Of a stretch of 64,000 bases of DNA, positions 24,906 to 33,913 are shown one piece after another; within the stretch, counting starts at the first letter, position 1, and each line of letters opens with the position of its first letter. The translations under genes and the position numbers were made by a program. Origin of the DNA: LMUY01 sp965198895 (lineage in GTDB: Bacteria; Pseudomonadota; Alphaproteobacteria; Acetobacterales; Acetobacteraceae); contig OZ240676.1 in NCBI GenBank assembly GCA_965198895.1, forward strand, positions 2,976,001-3,040,000. Reading direction: 5' to 3'. The notes below the pieces were generated by a model, which had not been told where the DNA came from, searched no databases, and saw only the letters and a program-made list of their open reading frames with translations.

Positions 24906-26477
24906 CTAAAGTGCCAATTCCTGCTGCCGCTTTTCGCCGCGTCCGGAGACGCGTTGAACCTCGACGGCCCCGTCCGCGAACTCGAGCCGCAGCCGCGCAG
25001 CTGGCCGGACGGCCGCGGCGCTGGTCACCGGACGGCCCGCCGGGTCGGTGACCAGGGCGTAGCCGCGGGCCAGCACCGCACGCGGATCGGCGGCCTGCAG
25101 GCGTCCGGACAGGCCCTCCAGCCGGGCGGTCATCTCGCGTAGCTTTGCCCGCACTGGGGCTTCGGTCAGCCGGGGCAGGGTACGCGCGGCCTCGATGCGG
25201 TGACGCTGCACGGCATGGCGCAGAGCGGTCGGCAGCCCGGCCGCGGCGGTGTCGGTACGGTGGCGGATGGCGGCCAGCACGCTCGCGGGTGGCGGCATGT
25301 GGCGCTCGGCTGCGAGTAGCGCCGCCCGCCGGGCCGCCACCAGCGCCGGCAAGCCGTGTCGGAGGCGTACCCCGTGATCAGCGAGCGCCTGCCGCGCGGT
25401 CTGCAGCAGCGCCGGGGCGTCCGGTAGCGCGCGCTCCACCCTGACCAGCGTGGCCCATCGCCCCGCCAGCAGGTTGGGCATGGCCAGCGCCAGCCGGTGC
25501 CCGCGATCGTCCAGCCGGTGCCGGGCCGACCCGGCGAGCGAGGCCACGTCCGGCAGCCGTGACGCCAGCCCGGCCATGTGCATGCGGCGCTCGCCGATCA
25601 TGCGGGCCAGGGCGCCGGATTGCCGGGCGCCGCGCTGCTGCAGGTCGGCGAGCAACTCCAGCCGCACCGGCACCGCCATCTCGGCCGCCGCGGTCGGGGT
25701 GGGCGCGCGGCGGTCGGCGGCCAGGTCGATCAAGGTGTGGTCGGTCTCGTGCCCCACGGCCGAGATCAGCGGGATCGAGCAGCCCGCCGCCGCGCGCACC
25801 ACGGCCTCGTCGTTGAACGCCACCAGGTCTTCCAGGCTGCCACCGCCGCGCGCCACGATCAGCACGTCGGGCCGGGGCACCCCGTCCCGCGGCAGGCCGC
25901 AGAACCCGGCGATGGCGGCGGCGATCTTCTCGGCCGCACCCTCGCCCTGCACCGGCACCGGCCAGAGCAGGATCGGCCGGCCGAACCGGCGCGCGATGGT
26001 GGTGTGGATGTCATGCAGCACGGCGCCGTTGGGTGAGGTCACGACGCCCACGACGGCCGGCAGGGTCGGCAAGGGGCGGCGGCGGTTGAACAGCCCCTCG
26101 GCCGCCAGCTTCACCCGCAAGGCCTCGATCCGCGCCAGCATCGCCCCGGCGCCGGCGTATTCCAGCCGCTCGATGATGATCTGGAACTGGCTCTTGTCGC
26201 CATAGGCCGAGATGCGCCCGGTGGCGATCACCTCCACCCCGTCCTCCGGCTTCAGCCCGATCGTGCGCGCCGCCGTCTTCCAGATGATGCCGCGCAGCGT
26301 GCCGCCTTCGTCCTTCAAGCATAGATAGGTGTGGCCGGAGCTGTAGCGCTTCACCTCCACCAGCTCGCCGCGCACGCGTACGCGGCCGAAGGCGCCCTCC
26401 AGCGTGCGCTTCACCGCGCCGGCGATCTCGCTGACGGTGTATTCGGGGACGTTGCTGGCCGGCGTCTGCGTGTCCAT
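24906..26477 (-). CDS. xseA: Exodeoxyribonuclease VII, large subunit
   Basis: 523 residues. An N-terminal OB fold (VSEIAGAVKRTLEGAFGRVRVRGELVEVKRYSSGHTYL) is followed by the catalytic exonuclease domain (VVTSPNGAVLHDIHTT, ARGGGSLEDLVAFNDE, SAVGHETDHTLIDLAADRRAPTPTAAAE) and a long helical coiled C-terminus. It degrades single-stranded DNA into oligonucleotides during repair. It is divergent from purD with 48 nt between starts. The small subunit gene xseB is not in the window. Confidence 0.95.
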   Translation of the reverse strand: MDTQTPASNVPEYTVSEIAGAVKRTLEGAFGRVRVRGELVEVKRYSSGHTYLCLKDEGGTLRGIIWKTAARTIGLKPEDGVEVIATGRISAYGDKSQFQIIIERLEYAGAGAMLARIEALRVKLAAEGLFNRRRPLPTLPAVVGVVTSPNGAVLHDIHTTIARRFGRPILLWPVPVQGEGAAEKIAAAIAGFCGLPRDGVPRPDVLIVARGGGSLEDLVAFNDEAVVRAAAGCSIPLISAVGHETDHTLIDLAADRRAPTPTAAAEMAVPVRLELLADLQQRGARQSGALARMIGERRMHMAGLASRLPDVASLAGSARHRLDDRGHRLALAMPNLLAGRWATLVRVERALPDAPALLQTARQALADHGVRLRHGLPALVAARRAALLAAERHMPPPASVLAAIRHRTDTAAAGLPTALRHAVQRHRIEAARTLPRLTEAPVRAKLREMTARLEGLSGRLQAADPRAVLARGYALVTDPAGRPVTSAAAVRPAARLRLEFADGAVEVQRVSGRGEKRQQELAL

Positions 26478-26525
26478 GCCGCAAACCTATGCTACGGACC
26501 CGGTGTCGACCAAGGAGGCTTGTGG

Positions 26526-27749
26526 ATGCGCGTGTTGCTGATCGGTTCGGGCGGGCGGGAACACGCGCTGGCCTGGACACTGGCCGCCTCGCCGCTGCTG
26601 ACGAAGCTGTTCGTGGCGCCGGGTAACCCGGGGATCGCGCCGTTGGCCGAGCTCGTGCCGATCGCGGCCACCGACATTCCGGCGCTGGTGCTGTTCGCGA
26701 TCGAGAACGGGATCGAGCTCGTGGTGCCCGGCCCCGAGGCACCGCTGGTCGCCGGCATCACCGATGCGATGATGGCCGAGGATATCGCGTGCTGTGGCCC
26801 CACCGCCGTGGCGGCGCAGCTCGAGGGCAGCAAGGCGTTCACCAAGGAATTGTGCGACGCTGCCGGCATCCCCACCGCCCGGTGGGAGCGCTTCACCGAC
26901 GCCGCCGAAGCGCGCGATTTCGCCAGCCGGCGCAGCCCGATCGTGGTCAAAGCCGATGGCCTGGCCGCCGGCAAGGGCGTGGTCGTGGCCCAGAGCGAGG
27001 CGGAGGCGGACGCGGCCATCGACCGCTTCATCGCCGCCGGCCCCGTGGTGATCGAGGAGTGCCTGGTCGGCGAGGAGGTCAGCCTGTTCGCCCTGTGCGA
27101 CGGAACCGATGCCATCTTCCTGGGCACGGCACGCGACCACAAGCGCGTCGGCGACGGCGACATCGGCCCCAACACCGGCGGCATGGGCGCGGTCTCCCCT
27201 GTGCCCGGCTTCGACCCGGCGCCCGCCATGGATGGTATCATCCGCCCCGCCCTGGCCGAGATGACCCGGCGCGGCACCCCGTTCCGCGGCGTGCTGTTCG
27301 CCGGGTTGATGCTGACCGCGGCTGGCGCCGAGCTGATCGAGTTCAACGTCCGCTTCGGCGATCCGGAGTGCCAGGCGCTGATGGCCCGGCTGCAAAGCGA
27401 CCTGCTGCCCGCCTTGCTGGCCGCCTGCCAGGGCGAATTGGGTGACTTCGAACTGCGGTTCCGCCCGGATGCCAGCTGCGCCGTGGTGATGGCCGCGCGT
27501 GGCTACCCAGAGGAACCGGAGTCCGGAACAGTCATCGCCGGGCTGGACCGGGCGGCCGCGGTGCCGGGCGCGCTGGTGTTCCACGCGGGGACGGCGCTGC
27601 GGGGCGAGCAGGTGGTGGCAGCCGGCGGGCGGGTGCTGACGGTGTGCGGCACCGGGCCGGACGCGGCCAGCGCGCGGGCCAGCGCCTATGCGGCGGTGGA
27701 TGCCGTCGTGTGGGACGGCGGGTTCTGCCGGCGGGACATCGGCCTATAG
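26526..27749 (+). CDS. purD: Phosphoribosylamine-glycine ligase
   Basis: 407 residues, ATP-grasp fold. Landmarks are MRVLLIGSGGREHALAW, LVVPGPEAPLVAGI, the ATP loop PIVVKADGLAAGKGVVVA, GPNTGGMGAVSPVPGFDP and FNVRFGDPECQ. It makes GAR from phosphoribosylamine and glycine in purine synthesis. The start has AAGGAGG 7 nt upstream. It is convergent with the acyltransferase gene with a 1-nt gap. Confidence 0.96.
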   Translation: MRVLLIGSGGREHALAWTLAASPLLTKLFVAPGNPGIAPLAELVPIAATDIPALVLFAIENGIELVVPGPEAPLVAGITDAMMAEDIACCGPTAVAAQLEGSKAFTKELCDAAGIPTARWERFTDAAEARDFASRRSPIVVKADGLAAGKGVVVAQSEAEADAAIDRFIAAGPVVIEECLVGEEVSLFALCDGTDAIFLGTARDHKRVGDGDIGPNTGGMGAVSPVPGFDPAPAMDGIIRPALAEMTRRGTPFRGVLFAGLMLTAAGAELIEFNVRFGDPECQALMARLQSDLLPALLAACQGELGDFELRFRPDASCAVVMAARGYPEEPESGTVIAGLDRAAAVPGALVFHAGTALRGEQVVAAGGRVLTVCGTGPDAASARASAYAAVDAVVWDGGFCRRDIGL

Positions 27750-27750
27750 C

Positions 27751-28902
27751 TCAGGGCAGGGTCGGCGCGACCTCGAGCGGTAGGCGGCGGCTACCGCTGA
27801 ACCGACGCAGCCACAGCCGGGCTGGGCGTTCGATCGCGTAGTAGCTGGCGGCGGACAGCGCGATCACCGAGGCGATGGTCAGCGCCAGCGCGATGCCACC
27901 GCCATGCGGGACATGGGCGGCGGTGAACGGTGCACTGACGATCGGCAGCCACTTCTGATGCATCGGCGAGTGAAACAGATAGAGCGAGTAGGAGATCAGC
28001 CCCAGCCAGTGCACCGGGCGCCATCCCAAAACGCGCGCGGTGATCGAGCGCTCGGCGGCCAGCGTCACGATCAACAGCATGCAGGCGAGTACGACGGCGA
28101 TGTCGCTACCGGGGATCGCAAGCAAGGCGATCGTCGCCAAGGCCACGGCGTCGCCGGTCCAGCGCTTGCGCACCAGGGCGGCGATACGGGTCCAGCGTAG
28201 CATCCGGCAGGCGAACACCCCCAGGGTGAAGCCCGCCAGGCAACGCACCAGCGGATACACCGTGCCGTCGGCATAGATGTCGAGCGGCCCGTGCCGATCC
28301 GAGAATACGGCGCCGGGCATGTGCAGCTGAACCTCGGGTAGCGACCCGAGCACGAGCAGGCCGACAACCGCCGCGGCGCTCGCCACTGCGCCGACCAACC
28401 GGCGGCCGCGTAGCACCAACAGCACGATGATCGGGAAGATCAGGTAGGCGGCGAACTCGGTGCTGATCGACCAGGATGGCCCGGCGATGCTGATCGAAGG
28501 GCCCCAGGCCTGCACCATGAGCAGGTTCAGCAGCACGTCTACGTTGGTGATCGGCCGGTCTGACACTTCGAAGCCGATCGCGAGACAACCCAGTGTGACC
28601 ACGGCGTAGAGTGGGTAGACCCGGGCCATGCGGTTGGCCAGGAAGTGCAGGTAGTCCCTGACGGAAACCCTGTCGTAGAACTTCAGCGCGTAGTTTAGCG
28701 AGATGACGACGCCGCTCAGGACGAAGAACAGATCTACGGCCAAGTAGCCATGGCTTCGTATCGTGTTGAACGCCGAGTATCCCGGGGCAGTGCTCGAACC
28801 GAAGTAGTGATAGAGCACCACATACAGGGCTGCGACGCCGCGGAGGCCGGTCAGGGATCGGATTTCTCCCCGTATGGGAACAGGGTGGTCTGAAATCCTC
28901 AC
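27751..28902 (-). CDS. Acyltransferase-3 (OafA/YrhL-type) membrane protein
   Basis: 383 residues with about 10 hydrophobic helices. The family signature is RSLTGLRGVAALYVVLYHYF (catalytic His near position 37) and DLFFVLSGVVISLNY, followed by RVYPLYAV. Such enzymes O-acetylate surface sugars or other extracytoplasmic substrates. The target is not evident from neighbours, which are a purine gene and a Tim44-like gene. Confidence 0.88.
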   Translation of the reverse strand: MRISDHPVPIRGEIRSLTGLRGVAALYVVLYHYFGSSTAPGYSAFNTIRSHGYLAVDLFFVLSGVVISLNYALKFYDRVSVRDYLHFLANRMARVYPLYAVVTLGCLAIGFEVSDRPITNVDVLLNLLMVQAWGPSISIAGPSWSISTEFAAYLIFPIIVLLVLRGRRLVGAVASAAAVVGLLVLGSLPEVQLHMPGAVFSDRHGPLDIYADGTVYPLVRCLAGFTLGVFACRMLRWTRIAALVRKRWTGDAVALATIALLAIPGSDIAVVLACMLLIVTLAAERSITARVLGWRPVHWLGLISYSLYLFHSPMHQKWLPIVSAPFTAAHVPHGGGIALALTIASVIALSAASYYAIERPARLWLRRFSGSRRLPLEVAPTLP

Positions 28903-28972
28903 TCTCCCGCGACTACGATCGTAGTCTTATCGCGGAACCCCCGGTTTGACCATTGGGATTTCGTCCCCGACT

Positions 28973-29908
28973 TTATCGCCCTTGCTGGATCGCCGAGAGC
29001 ATCCAGCGCCCGCCCGGTGCGCGCACGAACGTCCAGATCTCAGTTACGACCTGCCGTTCGGTAGGGCTGCCGTCCACGACTTCCTGGTTCACGTTCTCCA
29101 GCCAATCGAGCATGGAAAACTTCATCGCGACGGTTGCGTACTCGCGGGAGCCCTCGGACCAGGCCTGTGACAGGTCACCCTTTTCCAGCCGCACGTCCTG
29201 GACGATGTTGTGCACCCCGCGGCTGCTCAACTCGGACATCTGCTCGTTGAAATAGCCGACCATCTCGGGCGTTGCGACGGTGCGCAGCCCGGCCAGGTCA
29301 CCACGGGACCAAGCGGTCTGCATCGCCTTGAGCAGTTGCTCGAACGCGGCGTAATCGGCCGGGGTGATCGTGATCGGGGGCGCGTTGGGGGCGCGTGGCG
29401 CCGGGCCGGCGGGGCGCGCCGCACTGCCGCCTCCGAACCCAAAGCCGCTGAAGCCGCCAAACCCGGCGAACCTCGGCTGCCGGCCCATCACCAGCCGCAG
29501 GACCCAGCGCCCGATGAAGAAGATCAGCGCCAGCTGGATCAGCAGGCCGATGATGCTGCTGCCGCCACTCATGCCGCCGAACATCCCGTGGCCGAACAGC
29601 ATCCCTCCGATGCCGGCACCGACCAGGCCACCCAGCAGCCCGGAGCTGAAGGCGCTGCGGCCACCATACCCGCCGCTATAGGCAGGCGCCGGGCTGCCGT
29701 ACGACGGCTCGGGCGCACGGGGCGTGAAGCTGCGCTGCATCGGCGAGGCCGAGTAGGGCGCCGTGCCGGTGGCCGGCGGTGCGGAATAGGTGAACCCGCC
29801 GCGGCTGCCCATGGATCCACCGCCGCCGACCCGTGCCAGGGCCAGGCCCGGTGCGAGCGCCACGGCAAGCGCCAGCGCGGCTGCGATCGGAAGACGAAGG
29901 CGGGTCAT
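28973..29908 (-). CDS. Tim44-like/import-domain membrane protein
   Basis: 311 residues. A signal sequence (LALAVALAPGLALA) is followed by a Gly/Ser/Pro/Ala-rich low-complexity region, a Gly-rich hydrophobic segment (SGLLGGLVGAGIGGMLFGHG), a membrane helix (SSIIGLLIQLALIFFIGRWVL) and a C-terminal Tim44-like domain (ADYAAFEQLLKAMQTAWSRGDLAGLRTVATPEM). It resembles bacterial Tim44/TimA proteins of unclear function. It is probably monocistronic. Confidence 0.8.
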   Translation of the reverse strand: MTRLRLPIAAALALAVALAPGLALARVGGGGSMGSRGGFTYSAPPATGTAPYSASPMQRSFTPRAPEPSYGSPAPAYSGGYGGRSAFSSGLLGGLVGAGIGGMLFGHGMFGGMSGGSSIIGLLIQLALIFFIGRWVLRLVMGRQPRFAGFGGFSGFGFGGGSAARPAGPAPRAPNAPPITITPADYAAFEQLLKAMQTAWSRGDLAGLRTVATPEMVGYFNEQMSELSSRGVHNIVQDVRLEKGDLSQAWSEGSREYATVAMKFSMLDWLENVNQEVVDGSPTERQVVTEIWTFVRAPGGRWMLSAIQQGR

Positions 29909-30019
29909 GCAGTGAACTCCATCGACACGACCCTATATAGTCGCGGACCGGTATCAATGTGAGTATGCCGTTAACAGACGTGTCATTCTCCCGACGGCGG
30001 CCCGCGCTATTATCCGGGC

Positions 30020-31210
30020 ATGACTCGCAAGCCACACGCCCCCGTCCATCCGGCGCATCAATTCGCCGAGAAACGCCCCCGCACCGACCGCGGGCACAGC
30101 CAGAGCGCGCCGTTATACCACGGCAGCAAGGCCCAACCGCTGCCGGCCCCGACCGGTGCCGCGCCCTACCGGATGGACCTGGCCGACATCATTCCGGACG
30201 CCGTCGCAGCCATGAAGAAGGCCGGCGGGATGGCGCTGCACATGATCGGCGACACCGGCGGCGTGAAGGACCCGAAACCGCAGGAACTGGTGGCGAACGG
30301 GCTGGAAACCGACGCCGGGCAAACCGGGCCGTACGGCAACCCCGCCTTCTTCTATCACCTCGGCGACGTGATCTATTTCGATGGCGAGGCCAGCGAGTAT
30401 TTCCCGCAATTCTACCAGCCGTACGAGCACTACCCGAATCCGATCATCGCGATCCCCGGCAACCATGACGGCGATCGCTACGACGACGGCAAGCTGGTCA
30501 ACCAGGAGCCCTCGCTCGCCCCCTTCGTGCGCAACTTCTGCGCGCCCAAGCCCGGCGAGCACACCCCCGACGCCCGCGAGTCCCCGCGCACGGCGATGAC
30601 GCAGCCCAACGTGTATTTCACGCTGAACACGCCCTACGCCACCTTCGTCGGCCTCTACACCAACGTGCCGGAGGGCGGTGTGGTGAATGCCGACCAGCAG
30701 GAATGGTTCAACGGCGAACTGAAGGACGCGGACCCCGATTTGCCGCTGATCGTGGCGATGCACCATCCGATGCACTCGCTGGACACCTATCACAGCGGCA
30801 GCAAGCCGATGGCGAAGGTGCTGGCGACGGCGGTGGCGGCCTCGGGGCGGCAGCCGGACATGGTGTTCGCCGCCCACGTCCATAACTACCAGCGCTTCAC
30901 CATCACCGGCGATGACGGCCGCATCACTCCCTTCATCGTCGCGGGCAACGGCGGCTATCACAACCTGCACAAGATGGCGAAAGACAACGGGCAGGACATC
31001 GCCACCCCCTACCGGGCCCCGGACGAGCCCAACGTCTACCTGGAGAACTACGTCGACGACCGGTTCGGCTTCATGCGGCTGGAGATCACGCCGGAGATCA
31101 TCGACCTGCGCTTCATCACCGTCCCCCGCCCGCAGGAGCCGTATTCCAGGGGCAACCGGCTGTTCGACCGCATGCGCTACGATTGGAAGAAGCGGACGAT
31201 CCTCGTCTAA
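30020..31210 (+). CDS. Calcineurin-like metallophosphoesterase
   Basis: 396 residues. Binuclear metal-site motifs appear in order: MIGDTGG, YHLGDVIYFDG, IAIPGNHDGDRYDD, VAMHHPMHS and VFAAHVHNYQRF (about residue 290). There is no signal peptide, so it is likely cytoplasmic. The substrate is unknown. Its last nine codons, including the TAA stop, have been tandemly duplicated downstream. It sits directly before glycogen phosphorylase. Confidence 0.88.
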   Translation: MTRKPHAPVHPAHQFAEKRPRTDRGHSQSAPLYHGSKAQPLPAPTGAAPYRMDLADIIPDAVAAMKKAGGMALHMIGDTGGVKDPKPQELVANGLETDAGQTGPYGNPAFFYHLGDVIYFDGEASEYFPQFYQPYEHYPNPIIAIPGNHDGDRYDDGKLVNQEPSLAPFVRNFCAPKPGEHTPDARESPRTAMTQPNVYFTLNTPYATFVGLYTNVPEGGVVNADQQEWFNGELKDADPDLPLIVAMHHPMHSLDTYHSGSKPMAKVLATAVAASGRQPDMVFAAHVHNYQRFTITGDDGRITPFIVAGNGGYHNLHKMAKDNGQDIATPYRAPDEPNVYLENYVDDRFGFMRLEITPEIIDLRFITVPRPQEPYSRGNRLFDRMRYDWKKRTILV

Positions 31211-31237
31211 TGGAAGAAGTGGACGATCCTCGTCTAA
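31184..31237 (+). repeat. 27-bp tandem duplication spanning a stop codon
   Basis: TGGAAGAAGCGGACGATCCT plus CGTCTAA (31184-31210) is repeated immediately as TGGAAGAAGTGGACGATCCT plus CGTCTAA (31211-31237), differing only by C to T. The first copy ends the metallophosphoesterase gene; the second is untranslated in that frame. Confidence 0.9.
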
Positions 31238-31289
31238 CGAAAGACACGTATCTGTGCCAAGCTACCGCGCACACGCCCGGAGCCGCACG

Positions 31290-33755
31290 ATGGATCTTCC
31301 CGCCCCCGAGCCCAAGACCGAGCCCAAAATCACCGACCTGGCGGACGAGCTGCACGAGGCGATCAACCGCAAGCTGCTCTACGCCATCGGCAAAACCCCG
31401 AACCGCGGCAGCCAACGCGACTGGTATGCCGCCACCGCACTGGCCGTGCGGGACCGGGTGGTCGACGTCTGGACCACCACCGCCGCCAGCACCCGGGCGC
31501 GGGGGGCCAAGCGCGTGCATTACCTCTCGCTGGAGTTCCTGATCGGCCGCCTGCTGTTCGACGCCGCCGGCAATCTCGGCCTCATCGATGCGTTGCGCAC
31601 AGCCCTGGCGCGCGAAGGCGTCGACCTCGACCACCTCCGCACGCTCGAGCCCGACGCCGCCCTCGGCAATGGCGGCCTGGGACGCCTGGCGGCCTGCTTC
31701 ATGGAAAGCATGGCGACGCTCGGCATCCCCTCCTTCGGCTATGGCATCCGCTACGACCACGGCCTGTTCCGCCAGTCCATCGTCGACGGCTGGCAGCAGG
31801 AGCAGCCGGAGGACTGGCTGTCGGCCGGCAACCCGTGGGAGTTCCAGCGCCCCGAACTGTCCTACCGCATCGGTTTCGGCGGCAGCGTCGCGGCGAGCGC
31901 GGAGGGCGGCCGCACCGCCTTCACCTGGAACCCGGCTGAAACCCTGTTCGCCGTCGCCTTCGACACGCCGGTGGTCGGCTACGGCGGCACCCACGCCAAC
32001 ACGCTGCGCCTGTGGTCCGCCCGCGCGGCCGACCCGTTGCTGCTGGAGGCGTTCAACCGTGGCGACCATGTCGGCGCACTGACCGACCGGGTGCGCGCCG
32101 AGGCGGTCAGCCGCGTGCTGTATCCCGGCGACGACAGCCCCGCCGGCCAGGAACTGCGGCTGCGGCAGGAGTATTTCTTCGCCTCAGCCAGCCTGCAGGA
32201 CATGCTGCGCCGCCATCTGGTCGAGCACGGCTCGGTCACCGGGCTGCACGAACACGTCGCCATCCAGCTCAACGACACCCACCCGGCCATCGGCATTGCC
32301 GAGTTGATGCACCTGCTGATCGACGTACATGGCGTCGGCTGGGACGAGGCGTGGGAGATTACGCAGGGCTGCGTCAGCTACACCAACCACACGCTGCTGC
32401 CGGAGGCGCTGGAGATGTGGCCGGTGCTGCTACTGGAGCGGCTGCTGCCGCGGCACATGCAGATCATCTACCTGCTCAACGCCCGCCACCTGGACAAGCA
32501 GCGGGCCGGCGGCGCGGATGACCGGCTGCTCGCCGCCCTCAGCCTGGTCGATGAGGCCAGTGGCCGCCGGGTGCGCATGGGCCACTTGGCGTTCCTGGGC
32601 AGCCATTCGGTGAACGGCGTGTCGGCCCTGCATACCGAGCTGATGCGGCGCACCACCTTCCGCGAGCTGGACACGGCGCTCGGCGGCCGGATCGTGAACC
32701 GCACCAACGGCATCACCTTCCGCCGATGGCTGCACCAGACCAATCCCGGCCTGACCAGCTTGCTGGTGGAGACGGTGGGCGACCGGGTGCTGCGCGATCC
32801 GGAGGCGTTGACGGACCTGATCCCCTATGCCGACGACATCGCCTTCCGCGACGCGTTCCGTGACCAGCGCCGCCCGCGCAAGCTGGCGGTGGCGCGGCTG
32901 GCGGCGGCGCAGCTGGGCATCACCATCGACCCGGACGCGCTGTTCGACGTGCAGATCAAACGCATCCACGAGTACAAGCGCCAGTTGCTGAACATACTGC
33001 ACGCGATCAGCCAGTACAACGCCATCCGCGCGCAGCCCACGCGGGCCTGGCGGCCGCGCGTGAAAATCTTCGCCGGCAAGGCCGCCCCGTCCTACACCCT
33101 GGCCAAGCAGATCATCCGCCTGGCGCACGACGTGGCCCGCGTCGTGAACGGCGACCCGACCGTGCGCGGCCTGCTGCAGGTCGTGTTCATGCCGAACTAC
33201 AATGTCAGCCTGGCCGAGCTGCTGATCCCGGCCGCCGACCTGTCGGAGCAGATCAGCACCGCCGGCATGGAGGCGAGCGGCACCGGCAACATGAAGCTGG
33301 CGCTGAACGGCGCACTGACTATCGGCACGCTGGACGGCGCCAACGTCGAGATCCGCGAGCGGGTCGGGGAGGACAACATGTTCATCTTCGGCATGACCAC
33401 GGACGAGGTCGAGGCGCGGCGCACCGCCCACGGCCTGGACGCCACGGGCGCGATCGAGGCCTGCCCGGCGCTGCGCGACGTGATCGAGGCCCTACGCAGC
33501 GGCGTGTTCAGCCCCGACGAACCCGGCCGTTACGCCGCCCTGGCGGATCGCCTGACCCACGCCGACCCGTTCTTCGTCTGCGCCGATTTCAACGCCTACG
33601 ACAAGGCGCAGGAGGCGGTGGATGCCAAATGGCAGGACCCGGCGGCCTGGTGGCGCTCGGCCGTGTTGAACACGGCCAACATGGGCTGGTTCAGCTCGGA
33701 CCGCACGATCGGCGAGTATGCGGAGGGCACGTGGCGGGTGGAGCCTGCGGGTTAG
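31290..33755 (+). CDS. glgP: Glycogen/alpha-glucan phosphorylase
   Basis: 821 residues, full length for the GT35 family. Motifs are HYLSLEFLIGRLL, NGGLGRLAACFMES, QLNDTHPAIGIAELMHLL, IKRIHEYKRQLLN and the PLP site GTGNMKLALNGALTIGTLDG with Lys669. It phosphorolyses alpha-1,4-glucans to glucose-1-phosphate. I chose the ATG at 31290; the open frame continues upstream but only inside the preceding gene. Other glycogen genes are not in the window. Confidence 0.95.
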   Translation: MDLPAPEPKTEPKITDLADELHEAINRKLLYAIGKTPNRGSQRDWYAATALAVRDRVVDVWTTTAASTRARGAKRVHYLSLEFLIGRLLFDAAGNLGLIDALRTALAREGVDLDHLRTLEPDAALGNGGLGRLAACFMESMATLGIPSFGYGIRYDHGLFRQSIVDGWQQEQPEDWLSAGNPWEFQRPELSYRIGFGGSVAASAEGGRTAFTWNPAETLFAVAFDTPVVGYGGTHANTLRLWSARAADPLLLEAFNRGDHVGALTDRVRAEAVSRVLYPGDDSPAGQELRLRQEYFFASASLQDMLRRHLVEHGSVTGLHEHVAIQLNDTHPAIGIAELMHLLIDVHGVGWDEAWEITQGCVSYTNHTLLPEALEMWPVLLLERLLPRHMQIIYLLNARHLDKQRAGGADDRLLAALSLVDEASGRRVRMGHLAFLGSHSVNGVSALHTELMRRTTFRELDTALGGRIVNRTNGITFRRWLHQTNPGLTSLLVETVGDRVLRDPEALTDLIPYADDIAFRDAFRDQRRPRKLAVARLAAAQLGITIDPDALFDVQIKRIHEYKRQLLNILHAISQYNAIRAQPTRAWRPRVKIFAGKAAPSYTLAKQIIRLAHDVARVVNGDPTVRGLLQVVFMPNYNVSLAELLIPAADLSEQISTAGMEASGTGNMKLALNGALTIGTLDGANVEIRERVGEDNMFIFGMTTDEVEARRTAHGLDATGAIEACPALRDVIEALRSGVFSPDEPGRYAALADRLTHADPFFVCADFNAYDKAQEAVDAKWQDPAAWWRSAVLNTANMGWFSSDRTIGEYAEGTWRVEPAG

Positions 33756-33829
33756 GCCGATCTCTCGCCTGTCGCGGCCGAATGCCAACTTACGAAAACC
33801 GGTGAATTGGCTATGTCTCGTTCTGGGGT

Positions 33830-33854
33830 GGTGCAATGCCAAGCGCATTGCACC
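33830..33854. repeat. Extragenic palindrome GGTGCAATGC...GCATTGCACC
   Basis: Ten-base arms with loop CAAGC lie between glgP and the convergent CoA-transferase, followed by CTACGC. Two more copies occur as an inverted pair at 44977-45078. The rest of the 158-nt gap shows nothing else. Confidence 0.75.
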
Positions 33855-33913
33855 CTACGCTTGCTTTATCATTTCGGCACCACGCGCGCGACGAGCGTTG
33901 CGTCACATGGCCT

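Noticed and set aside
31211..31542. 119-aa frame starting in the second copy of the tandem duplication
   Set aside because: It overlaps the start of glgP in another frame and lacks conserved pattern; noted only as a by-product of the duplication.
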